A model generated the notes under the pieces. That model ran no database searches, had not been told where the DNA came from, and saw only the letters and a program-made list of their open reading frames with translations. From DATEDA01 sp963789885 (lineage in GTDB: Bacteria > Pseudomonadota > Gammaproteobacteria > Burkholderiales > SG8-39): a stretch of 64,000 nt of DNA. Below are positions 38,996-48,033 of the stretch, piece after piece (positions within the stretch are counted from its first letter, which is position 1; every line of letters begins with the position of its first letter). The stretch lies in assembly GCA_963789885.1 (NCBI GenBank), contig CAWBNB010000006.1, forward strand, positions 62,001-126,000, in the 5' to 3' direction. The position numbers and the translations under genes were made by a program.

Positions 38996-40076
38996 CTAGC
39001 GCGTGAGCACTTCGTCGCGCAACGCTTCGAGATACGCGTGCCCGAACTCGAGATCGGGCTCGACGTAGTTCCCTTCCGCCCACTCGTTCCAGGCCTTCAG
39101 GAAGATGATGCGCCGGCTCTCGGGCTCGTCGGCGACGCGCCGGATGGCAACGCGCAACAACTCGCGAAAGAGGTCCGGCGTGGAGCCGCGCAGCACCAGC
39201 CCGTTGGTGCCGGAGCGCGGCGTGTTGTCCCAGTTCGAGATCACGCACGGGAAATCGAGGTAGTCGGGTCGCTTCGCCTCGACCAGCTTCGGCAGGACCT
39301 CGCGATAGGAGTAGACGGTCGGCACCGGCCGCCGCGTGAGCTTGGTGAACAACCGCAGCGCGGGATAGCTCCGCGACACTTCGCGCGTGAGCCCGGGCAG
39401 GCGCTCGGTCACGGACGCGTCGAACCCGTGCTCATGCGGGTTCCACCGGTGGCTCTTGCTCACGCCGACGAGATAGAGCCCGGCGAGTCCGGCACGGACC
39501 GCGAGCTCTCGCCAGAGATCGGTCACGCGCCGGATCTCGGGCACATCCATCGGGTGGTAGACGAGAAAGAGCGGCTTCCCGTCCACCGTCACGTAGCGCC
39601 GATCGGTGAACGCCCTCAGCAGCCAATGGAAGTGGGCCTCGTGGTCCTTCATGCCCGGGTACGTCTGCTCCATGAGCACGCGGTTGGGCTCGCCGAACCA
39701 GATTCCGGTCCAGCTGTGATTCGCCCAGCACAGGCAGAACGGGAAATCCGGCTCGCCCGAGGCGAGCACCTCGTCGAACGGACGTTCCAGCAGCTGCTTG
39801 CCGCCAAACCAGTAGTGGTAGTAGCAGAACGCTTCCACCCCGTAGCGCGCGCGCGAGCTCGGCCTGCGCGGCACGCGTTTCCGGCACGCGCAGATCGTAG
39901 AAGCCGAGATCCGCCGGCAGGTGCGGCTGTTCGTGCCCGGGGAAGAGGGGCTCTGCCTTGGCCGTGTTGCGCCATTCGGTGAATCCCTTGCCCCACCACT
40001 GGTCGTTCTCGGGGATGGGATGAAACTGCGGCAGGTAATAGGCGATCACGCGCACTCGGGGTCCTTGCTCCTGCAT
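38996..40076 (-). pseudogene. WbsX-like glycosyltransferase / GH99-like domain protein, one frameshift
   Basis: Starts RVIAYYLPQFHPIPENDQWW within the first 30 residues, the unmistakable opening of the WbsX/GH99-like family, then GKGFTEWRNTAKAEPLFPGH. A frame change near 39850 leads to YGVEAFCYYHYWFGGKQLLE, FCLCWANHSWTGIWFGEPNR and, at the end, IIFLKAWNEWAEGNYVEPDL. Corrected length about 359, normal for the family. It is found in O-antigen and capsule loci; whether it is a transferase or hydrolase in a given locus is not settled. Stop 38996-38998. Confidence 0.87.
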
Positions 40077-40104
40077 TCGATCTCGCAGGACTCACGATTG
40101 GTGT

Positions 40105-42092
40105 TCAGGCGATCCCGCCGGCGCGGCCGAGGGCCCATCCGCCGGCCGGGATCTCGGGCGGCTCGAGCGTCGAGGCCCGCCCTGTCGGATCCCTCCGTCC
40201 AGCGCAGGCCCGGCAGCGGCGCCTTCTCCCACCGCAGCTCGAGGCGCTCGCTCGAGACGTTGACGACGACGAGCTCGCGCCGGTCGCCGCGGCTGAGATT
40301 CGCGACCCGCAACCCCCGCGCCGCCGGCGACGGGCAGGCGTGCATCTCTGGCCTCGCCATCACCTCCGCATTCGCGCCGAGCAGGGAGGGAGAGAGCCCG
40401 ACGCCGCACCGGTCCGCGTCCAGCATCGCGCTTGCCAGCCGCTCGCGATGGCGCGGGTCGGGGTCGAGCATGCACAAGTGGTAGAGCGCTTCGACCCAGA
40501 AACCGAGCGCGCTGCGCTTGTCGGGGATCTCTTTCCAGCGCTCCAGGACGCCGCTTCCCGCGATCAGCGCGAGCGAGACCTCGGTGGCGTCCGCGAGGTC
40601 CTCCGCCCCGAATCGCCTCCGGTAGCGGAGGAAGTCCATCAGCATGACGCTCTGGTACTGGTCCGACCAGCCGCACTGCGCGAGCGCGCGCTCGACGTAG
40701 CCGCCCGGCATGACGAAGCGGGGGAACCACCGCTTCACCTGGGCCAGGCGGGGGATCAGGTACTTCCAGCCGACGCGCTTGACGGCGCGGGCTACGAGCG
40801 GCAGCCGCTTTGCTTGAGCTACCGGAAGAAGGGTCAAGTTGATCGCGTAGAAGAGGAGTCTGTAGAGCCACTCGGCGGGACGTTGGCTGAGGACGAAACG
40901 GGTCGCCTGGCGCCCTGAGCGCAGCAACGGCTCGTATCGAGTGTCTCCGGTGACCTGCTGATAGCGCGATAGCGCGATGCTGGTGTCGAGATGCGTGTTG
41001 AGCACGAGCATCACGGAAACCGGCTTGCCGAAGGCGCGGCTGGGGATCCATGGGAATGGATATAGCGCCGCCGTTTCCCTGGTCCGCTCGAGCGAGTCGT
41101 GCAGGAACCATGCGCCTGCGTCGATCTTCGTGCTGCAGTCGGCAACATGGGCGACTGCACGCTCGAGCGCTGCGCGGATCGTTTCATCACGGGTTTCTTC
41201 AAGCGCCGCACACAAGAGGTGGATGCCCCCACAGTTCAGCCGATAATGGGCCTCCATCTTGTCGGTCCACTCGCCGTGGTACCAGCCCCCGTCCTCGGCT
41301 TGGCGAGAGATGACGGAGGACACGAGCTGGCGCCGCAGCAGGCTATAGAGCCGCTTTCCGGTCGAGGCTTCCAGCCCGGCGAGCGTCACGTAGAGCGCAA
41401 ACGCGTCGAGCTCGGAGCAGACCCGCCAGTGTCGGGGCCACACTGCGTGGTTCTCGTAGAGGTGACCGTGGACGAGGTGGGCGTACAGGTCGGCGGACTG
41501 CTGATAGAGCGTGTGCGAGCTCCACATGAAAACGGGTTGAGTCTCGATCACCGCGGGCCGAACGAGACGCGTCGATGAGATCACGCTCGTGCGCCGGAAT
41601 CTGCCAGGCGACCCAGTCGAAGCACACATCGCCCGCGACCTCCGCCTGAATTGCGAGCCGCCCCGCCTCGCACTCGAAATCCGTGATCTGCGCCAGCGCC
41701 TGCGACAGGATGTGGCCGCCTCGGTCAAGCTTGCGAACCATCGGGGGCAGGGGCAACCAGTAGTAGCTGGATGGCCCCGCCGAAGCGGGCTCGAGCAGCC
41801 AGCCGCCCGAACCACACGTTCTGACCCGATAGTTCCCGGCGACCGCCAGGCGCACCGTGCCCGATGCCGGCGCCGGAACGCGGAGAAAGCAGCAGCACGC
41901 GGCAGACCCGTCGAACGAGTCGGACAGGACAGTCGCGCCGTCCGCCAACATGACGGTCCTCCGCTGGAAGAGGCGCGAGTCGACGGCGCTCTTGCCGTCC
42001 CGCGCCGCGGTCCGGAACACCGTCGCCAGGTCGAACTCCGGCGCGAGGCCGGAACTCAGCACGTTGGTTGCTGATACGCGCCCGAGCATCAC
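40105..42092 (-). pseudogene. Large alpha-helical toroid protein, unknown, frameshifted
   Basis: GTG/ATG-region start at 42092 overlaps the Wzt stop by 4 bp. The first ~170 residues are beta-rich (VRLAVAGNYRVRTCGSGGWL, ILSQALAQITDFECEAGRLA). A frame change near 41560 leads to a long helical part: MWSSHTLYQQSADLYAHLV, RQAEDGGWYHGEWTDKMEAH, GYVERALAQCGWSDQYQSVM. The intended C-terminus is PPEIPAGGWALGRAGGIA at 40105-40107, reached by a second change near 40180. Corrected length about 660. The six-hairpin-like part resembles glycan-active enzymes, but I recognise no named family. A role in chain termination or modification before export is only inference. Confidence 0.5.
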
Positions 42093-43369
42093 ACCTCAGC
42101 GGGCATATCGAGCGATTGGCTCGCCACGGCATTTTCCAGAGTGGAACCGTCGAGTCGCCACAGAGTCGGCACATCGAGGAGCCGGTAGTCGTCCTGGCGC
42201 GCCTCGCCAGTCCCCGAAGCCACCGAGAACATCCTCAGGGTTTCGCCGTAGAGCACGATCCGACCATGCTGATCGAGGACCGCAAATCGCACGCAATACG
42301 TTCCCGGCACGAGCGGATAGGCGGGCACGACGTAGTCAAGCTCGTGAAGACCTGCCGGCAGGTCGGGACGGTGGGCGAGCGTCGCGGTCGAATGCCCGGT
42401 GAGATAGACGAAGTCGGTCGTGTGCGTGCCGACGTGGAACTCGGGCCGGGTCATCGGCCGGTTCAGCTTGAAGCGGACCCTCGCCGTCAGCTTCCCGCCG
42501 GAGCTGATCTCGTCGGTGGGGTTCCCGTCCGCGTCGAGAATGTCGATGGAGACGAGCTCAACTTCCCCTGAGGTGAACACTCTCCCCTTCGCTTCACTGA
42601 AAGTCTGCGCTTGTGCATAGACCTTCCGGTTGCTGTGGTGATAGAAAATGTCGCACACTTCATTGGCAGGTCCGTCCGCGACTATTCGGCCGTGGTCGAG
42701 GAGAATCACGCGGCGGCAGAGTCGCTCGACCTGGCGAAGGTTGTGGCTCACGAGCAGAACAGTCCGCCCTTCCCGCCGGATCAGGTCCTCGGTTCGGTCG
42801 AAGCACTTGCGCTGAAAAGCAAGATCGCCTACAGCGAGCACTTCGTCCACGATAAGGATGTCCGATTCGATGCTGGTCGCGATAGCGAACCCAAGACGTA
42901 CTTGCATCCCCGAGCTGTAGCGCTTCAATGGGGTATCGATAAACTCCTCGAGCTCGGCAAAGGCAACAATGCGGTCGAAGTTCTTGTCGATCTCGGCCCG
43001 TTTCATCCCGAGAATCGCACCGTTGAGGTAGATATTCTCGCGGCCCGTCAAGTCGCCCACCAATCCTGCTCCCACCTCGATCAGCGGAGCGACCCTGCCC
43101 TTGACCCTTATCTCACCTGCGGTGGGCGTCGTGACGCGCGCGAGGAGCTTTAGGAGTGTGCTCTTGCCCGCCCCGTTATGGCCAATGACCCCGACGACCT
43201 CACCTGCCTCGACCGAAAAGCTAATATCGTCAAGAGCCTTGAACGGAGGCTGCTCGACATGACGCTGCCCGCGGAGCCGGTCGTACGCCTCGATCACGCT
43301 GCGTTTGAGGCTGCGCAGTTGTCCGAGCCTGAACTCCTTGCTGACGTGATTGACTTCGATAATCGCCAT
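42089..43369 (-). CDS. wzt: ABC transporter ATP-binding protein, Wzt type
   Basis: 426 residues, intact. Walker A GHNGAGKST at 63-71, signature YSSGMQ at 151-156, Walker B ILIVDE at 171-176, and H-loop SHN near 207. Residues ~255-426 form the extra C-terminal domain (VELVSIDILDADGNPTDEIS, DFVYLTGHSTATLAHRPDLP) that in Wzt proteins binds the polysaccharide end before export. Works with the permease encoded 32 bp upstream. The presence of this domain predicts a chain-end modification that signals export. Confidence 0.93.
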   Translation of the reverse strand: MAIIEVNHVSKEFRLGQLRSLKRSVIEAYDRLRGQRHVEQPPFKALDDISFSVEAGEVVGVIGHNGAGKSTLLKLLARVTTPTAGEIRVKGRVAPLIEVGAGLVGDLTGRENIYLNGAILGMKRAEIDKNFDRIVAFAELEEFIDTPLKRYSSGMQVRLGFAIATSIESDILIVDEVLAVGDLAFQRKCFDRTEDLIRREGRTVLLVSHNLRQVERLCRRVILLDHGRIVADGPANEVCDIFYHHSNRKVYAQAQTFSEAKGRVFTSGEVELVSIDILDADGNPTDEISSGGKLTARVRFKLNRPMTRPEFHVGTHTTDFVYLTGHSTATLAHRPDLPAGLHELDYVVPAYPLVPGTYCVRFAVLDQHGRIVLYGETLRMFSVASGTGEARQDDYRLLDVPTLWRLDGSTLENAVASQSLDMPAEV

Positions 43370-43401
43370 AGGACGCCTGTGCCTCGCCTGACGCGCTCTC
43401 C

Positions 43402-44220
43402 TCAGATGACGTCAGCGAAGCGCGCTTCCGCGCGCTTGAATACCGCGTAGCTGAGAGGGAGTACGACCAAGGTAACAATCAGTCCAGGAGCTACGACCAT
43501 GAAGTCCGGCGTCAGGCCTTTGAGCATCACGCGCTGGAAGGAATCCACGATCCCCGCCACGGGGTTCGAGGTGTACAGGAAATAGAGCGCCTGCGACCAG
43601 TCGCCGGCTGCTCTCTCGACCACGAGTTTCTGCTTCACCAGATGCATCGGGTAGATGATGGGCGACACGTACATGAGCAGGGACATTAGCACGGGGAGGG
43701 CTGCACTCACGTCTCGGTAATAGACGTTCAAAGCCGCGCCCGCAAACCCGATGACCCAGGCCGCCAGCACCGCGTACACGACGATCGCGGGCACCCAGAG
43801 GGCCTGCGCCTTGGGGAAGAGACCGAACCAGGCCATCATGAGAAGAAGGACTAGGAAATTGATACCGAACTCGATGAGTTTCGTGACCGCAGCAGTCAGG
43901 GGAAACACCTCCCGAGGGAAGTAGATCTTGCGGATGAGATGCGCGTTGCCGACGATGCTGTTCACCGCTTCGGTAGCGCTTTCCTGAAAAAGCGTCCAGG
44001 GCAGGATCGCGGCGAATGCAAGCACCGCGTACGGTACGTCGCCGCTGTCGATGTTCACGAACGCACGTAGCACCGAGAAGATAGCCGTTAGCATGAGGGG
44101 CTTGAGGACCGCCCAGGCAATACCGAGATAGGCCTGCTTGTAGCGAAGGCTTACGTTCTTCCAAGCGAGCGCGTAGATCAGCTCGCGATGTCCGAAAATC
44201 GTTCGTGCATGTGTCAGCAT
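43402..44220 (-). CDS. wzm: ABC transporter permease, Wzm type
   Basis: 272 residues with six membrane helices in the ABC-2 arrangement; YALAWKNVSLRYKQAYLGIA and VLKPLMLTAIFSVLRAFVNI at the N-terminus, PREVFPLTAAVTKLIEFGIN and YVSPIIYPMHLV in the core, are characteristic of O-antigen/teichoic acid exporters. First gene of the leftward operon, its start at 44220 facing the divergent SxtJ gene. Exports an undecaprenyl-linked polysaccharide across the inner membrane. Confidence 0.92.
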   Translation of the reverse strand: MLTHARTIFGHRELIYALAWKNVSLRYKQAYLGIAWAVLKPLMLTAIFSVLRAFVNIDSGDVPYAVLAFAAILPWTLFQESATEAVNSIVGNAHLIRKIYFPREVFPLTAAVTKLIEFGINFLVLLLMMAWFGLFPKAQALWVPAIVVYAVLAAWVIGFAGAALNVYYRDVSAALPVLMSLLMYVSPIIYPMHLVKQKLVVERAAGDWSQALYFLYTSNPVAGIVDSFQRVMLKGLTPDFMVVAPGLIVTLVVLPLSYAVFKRAEARFADVI

Positions 44221-44510
44221 GGGTCAAGCGGTTCGCAGACAATTAGAATGCCGGGTCGCGATCGAGGCGTGAAAGAAACCCCGGCCCCGACGCGTCGTGT
44301 GGATGGCTCGACTCTCGTCCGACCAGGTTCCGAGCGCATCGGCGATGCCATGAAACCACGAATGATAAGAAACCTAGCGTATCCTGCCATGTGACAGGAG
44401 GCACGTTTCACTGTCGTTCACATTTGAGCGGCTCGGCGCGGTTGCAAAAAGCCCGGACTACGGCTAGGTTCTAAATTCCCGCTCTAGGCGAATCTCATCG
44501 CAATCGAAGT
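44221..44510. promoter_or_regulatory. Divergent intergenic promoter region
   Basis: About 290 bp separate the leftward Wzm operon and the rightward SxtJ-carbamoyltransferase operon, so both promoters must lie here. A possible rightward pair is TTGCAA near 44439 and TAGGTT about 17 bp later, a weak match to sigma-70 boxes. A stray GGAGG at about 44398-44402 is not followed by an open frame. No operator-like repeats are obvious. Confidence 0.35.
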
Positions 44511-44930
44511 ATGGGGCACGAATCTTTCGACCGTGATGAAGCGGTGCGTGGGTCGTCGGACCGGAACTTCGGGCTCGTCTTCGCGGTCGTCTTCGCGGTG
44601 ATCGGGCTCCTCCCCGGGGCCTTTGGCCGCCCCGTCCGGACGTGGAGCATCGTCGCGGCCGCGCTCTTCTTGGTGGTCGCCGTGACTGCGCCGAGCATCC
44701 TGGCGCCACTCAACAAGCTTTGGCTCAAGCTCGGGCTCCTTCTGCACCGGGTAGTGAGCCCGATCGTCCTGGGCATCATGTTCTTCCTGGTCATCACGCC
44801 GATGGGGCTGTTGATGAAGGTCTTCGGCAAGGACCCGCTGCGCCTTCGCTTCGATCGGGGCGCATCGACCTATTGGATCGCGCGCGAGCCGCCAGGGCCA
44901 CCCCCGGACAGCTTCTCGGATCAATTCTAG
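44511..44930 (+). CDS. SxtJ-like small membrane protein
   Basis: 139 residues with about three or four hydrophobic helices (NFGLVFAVVFAVIGLLPGA, WSIVAAALFLVVAVTAPSIL, PIVLGIMFFLVITPMGLLMK) and a polar tail FGKDPLRLRFDRGASTYWI. This matches the SxtJ-like proteins that accompany carbamoyltransferases (SxtI/NodU type). Their function is unknown. It is the first gene of a three-gene unit with a 10-bp gap to the next. Confidence 0.8.
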   Translation: MGHESFDRDEAVRGSSDRNFGLVFAVVFAVIGLLPGAFGRPVRTWSIVAAALFLVVAVTAPSILAPLNKLWLKLGLLLHRVVSPIVLGIMFFLVITPMGLLMKVFGKDPLRLRFDRGASTYWIAREPPGPPPDSFSDQF

Positions 44931-44940
44931 AGGGATCGAA

Positions 44941-45090
44941 GTGAGTCTCGTCGCTGAGCTTTGGCGCTTCATGCGCGCGCGCAAGAAGTATTGGCTGCTG
45001 CCGATCCTCGTCGTGATGTTCGTGCTCGGAGGGCTGCTGATCCTCGCCAAGGGCTCGGCGGTCGCGCCGTTCATCTACACGCTGTTCTGA
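44941..45090 (+). CDS. DUF5989 family mini-membrane protein
   Basis: Only 49 residues from GTG 44941 to TGA 45088-45090: VSLVAELWRFMRARKKYWL, then one hydrophobic helix (LPILVVMFVLGGLLILAKG) and the tail SAVAPFIYTLF. The short N-terminal basic segment, single helix and this ending are typical of DUF5989 proteins, which sit between SxtJ-like and carbamoyltransferase genes. AGGG lies about 7 bp before the GTG. Too short for common ORF thresholds and easily missed. Confidence 0.8.
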   Translation: MSLVAELWRFMRARKKYWLLPILVVMFVLGGLLILAKGSAVAPFIYTLF

Positions 45091-45100
45091 CACTGCGTTC

Positions 45101-46941
45101 GTGAGGGTTCTCGGTATCTCCGCCTTCTACCACGACAGCGCCGCGGCGCTGGTGGAGAACGGCGACATCGTCGCCGCCGCGCAGGAGGAGCGCTTCACGC
45201 GCAAGAAGCACGACGCGCGCTTTCCTGCTCACGCGGTGGACTATTGCCTGCGCGAGGGCAGGTGCTCGCTCGACGAGATCGATTACATCGCCTTTTACGA
45301 CAAGCCGTTCCTGAAGTTCGAGCGGCTGCTCGAGACCTACCTCGCGTTCGCGCCCAAGGGCTTCAGGTCCTTCAGCATGGCGATCCCGGTGTGGCTTCGG
45401 GAGAAGCTGTTTCTCAGGGACCTGCTCACCCACGAGCTGCGGCAGCGCGGCGGGGACCGGGATCTCGATGGTCGTTTGCTCTTCTCCGAGCACCATCTCA
45501 GCCACGCCGCGAGCGCGTTCTTTCCGTCCCCCTTCGACGAGGCGGCGGTGCTTACGATGGACGGGGTCGGCGAGTGGGCCACGACGTCGCTCGCGTTCGG
45601 GCAGGGCAACAGGCTCGAGGTGCGGCGCGAGATCCACTTTCCCCATTCGCTCGGCCTGCTCTATTCCGCGTTCACCTATTACACCGGATTCAAGGTGAAT
45701 TCCGGCGAGTACAAGGTGATGGGCCTTGCGCCCTACGGCGAGCCGAAGTACGCGCAGCGGATCTTCGATCACATCATCGATCTCAAGCCGGACGGCACGT
45801 TTCGGCTGAACCTCGAGTACTTCAACTACTGCACCGGGCTGACGATGACGAACGGGCGCTTCGACGAGCTGTTCGGCGGGCCGCCGCGAAAGCCCGAGGC
45901 GTGGCTCACCCAGCGCGAGATGGATTTCGCAGCGTCGATCCAGGCGGTCACGGAGGAAGTGGTGCTCCGGCTCACGCGCTCGATCGCGGCCGAGACCGGG
46001 GCGAGGAACCTTTGTCTCGCCGGCGGTGTGGCACTGAACTGCGTGGCGAACGGAAAGGTGCTTCGCGACGGCAGGTTCCGCGACATCTGGATCCAGCCGG
46101 CGGCGGGGGACGCGGGCGGTGCGCTCGGCGCGGCGCTAGTGGCGTATCACCTTCACAAGGCGCAGCCGCGCAAGGCGGCCGAACGGGTCGGGCGACCGGA
46201 TGAAAGGCGCCTATCTCGGGCCGAGCTTCTCGCAAGCCGAGTGCGAGTCCCGGCTTGCGCGCATCGGGCGCCCGCTTCACCGTCTTGCAGGGCGACGCGC
46301 TGATTGCCGAGTGCGCGCGCGCGCTCGCCGACGGCAAGGCCGTGGGCTGGTTCCAGGGACGCATGGAGTTCGGTCCGCGGGCGCTCGGCGGGCGCTCGAT
46401 CCTCGGCGACGCACGCTCGCCGACGATGCAGTCGGTGCTCAACCTCAAGGTCAAGTACCGGGAGTCGTTCCGGCCGTTCGCACCGTCGGTGCTGCGCGAG
46501 GATGTCGCCGACTGGTTCGAGATCGACCACGACAGCCCCTACATGCTGCTCGTCGCCGACGTCGTCGAGCGCCGGCGCAAGGCGATGACGCCCGAGCAGC
46601 AGGCGCTCTTCGGGATCGAGAAGCTCAACGTCCCGCGCTCGGACATCCCCGCGGTGACCCACGTCGACTACTCGGCGCGCATCCAGACCGTGCATCGTGA
46701 GACGAACCCGCGCTATCACGCGCTGATCTCCGCATTCAAGGCGATCACCGGCTGCCCGGTGATCGTGAACACGAGCTTCAACGTGCGCGGCGAGCCGATC
46801 GTCTGCACGCCGGAGGACGCCTTCCGGTGCTTCATGGGTACCGAGATCGAAGTGTTGGCGGTCGAGAATTGCCTCCTCCGGAAGGAAGACCAGGACGCAT
46901 CGCTCAAGAAAAACTACGAGCAGGCGTTCGAGAAGGACTGA
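45101..46941 (+). pseudogene. Carbamoyltransferase (NodU/SxtI family), two frameshifts near the domain boundary
   Basis: GTG 45101 starts VRVLGISAFYHDSAAALVEN, the N-terminal Kae1/TsaD-like ATP-binding motif. EHHLSHAASAFFPSPFDEA, with the metal-binding His residues, and TMDGVGEWATTSLAFG follow; NSGEYKVMGLAPYGEP is the next conserved block. Frame changes near 46195 and 46262 surround AYLGPSFSQAECESRLARIG. The C-terminal YrdC-unlike domain then resumes: WFQGRMEFGPRALGGRSILG, SFRPFAPSVLREDVADWFE, PVIVNTSFNVRGEPIVCTPE. Corrected length about 613. Transfers carbamoyl from carbamoyl phosphate to a sugar hydroxyl. Confidence 0.9.
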
Positions 46942-47163
46942 ATCCCTGACGACCCGTCCCGCGTACGGGTCTGCGAACTCCATCTTGAGCGGTGGCGCCT
47001 CGTTCGTGCATCGTCGCCGCTTCCGAGGAGGAGCGCGCGTGCAAACTGAGTGACCGGGTCGCTGTCACCAGTATGGCTGGTCTGACTACACGCATCTCGC
47101 GCAGCACACCGTCGTGTTAGTCAGCGCCTTGGACATGGCCATTGAGGCATCACGGGAACGGAC

Positions 47164-47904
47164 ATGATGAATCTAGCTCCTGTGCGCAACCGTTATTGGC
47201 AGTGGCGTGCGAACGTTCGACGGAAATGGACTACCCTCCGCTACGTAGTGACGCACCGCGGCAATGCCCGCCTCTGCAATGTGTGTGGATGGCAGGGGAG
47301 TCTCTTCCTTCCCAATGAGTCAGACGGCCCAGACATCTTGTGCCCGATCTGTTGCTCGCTGCCGAGGCATCGCCTGCTCAAGTACGTGCTCGACAGGCTG
47401 GGGCTGCCGCGACCGCAGAGCCGCATCTTGCACGTCTCCCCGAAGGGCGAGCGGAGGCTGGCCAGGTGGCTGCGCTCCCGGGCGAAGTGGTACCTGAGCA
47501 TCGACAAAGGTGGCGTCTGGAACAGATTCGAGGACGGTGGAGCGATGGAGGAGATGGACCTAACCGCGCTCCGGCTGGAGGACAACTGCGTAGATTTCTT
47601 GCTTTGCAGCCATGTCCTTGAAAACATACCTGATGATCAGCGGGCGATCAGTGAGATCTATCGCGTGCTTGCGCCCGATGGCGTAGCCGTACTTCAAGTT
47701 TCGCTATACGGGGAGATCACGACCCGCGTCGAGCAGCCGACCCGCGAAGACTATTGGCACGTGTGGCACCCAGGTCGCGATTACTTCCGCCGCTACGAGA
47801 AGGTCGGGTTCTTAGTCAATCTCTATGAGCCTACGCAAGCTAACGACGAGAGGCTAAGTCTGAAAATCTCGAGCCCGGTGCCGATCTGCCAGAAAGCCGG
47901 GTAG
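47164..47904 (+). CDS. SAM-dependent methyltransferase with N-terminal zinc-ribbon
   Basis: 246 residues. An N-terminal pair of cysteine motifs (LCNVCGWQG and LCPICCSLPRHRLL) suggests a structural zinc site. The methyltransferase fold is reduced: RILHVSPKGERRLARWLRS in the SAM site, then DLTALRLEDNCVDFLLCSHV and ENIPDDQRAISEIYRVLAPD. The end LVNLYEPTQANDERLSLKIS is family-typical. About 220 bp after the carbamoyltransferase, so it may have its own promoter. Probably methylates a sugar. Confidence 0.78.
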   Translation: MMNLAPVRNRYWQWRANVRRKWTTLRYVVTHRGNARLCNVCGWQGSLFLPNESDGPDILCPICCSLPRHRLLKYVLDRLGLPRPQSRILHVSPKGERRLARWLRSRAKWYLSIDKGGVWNRFEDGGAMEEMDLTALRLEDNCVDFLLCSHVLENIPDDQRAISEIYRVLAPDGVAVLQVSLYGEITTRVEQPTREDYWHVWHPGRDYFRRYEKVGFLVNLYEPTQANDERLSLKISSPVPICQKAG

Positions 47905-48033
47905 CAGGACGCCCCGTGAACTTCTTCGACATCGCAACACGGCTGACGCCAGAAGACGAGTTACTCGGATGAGCCTGCTGGTTAGACAAGAGTCAAACGG
48001 AAGATCGCGAAGTTTCTAATGCATTCTCTGCGA

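Noticed and set aside
44396..44402. Strong AGGAGG-like site in the divergent promoter region
   Set aside because: No start codon with an open frame follows on the plus strand.
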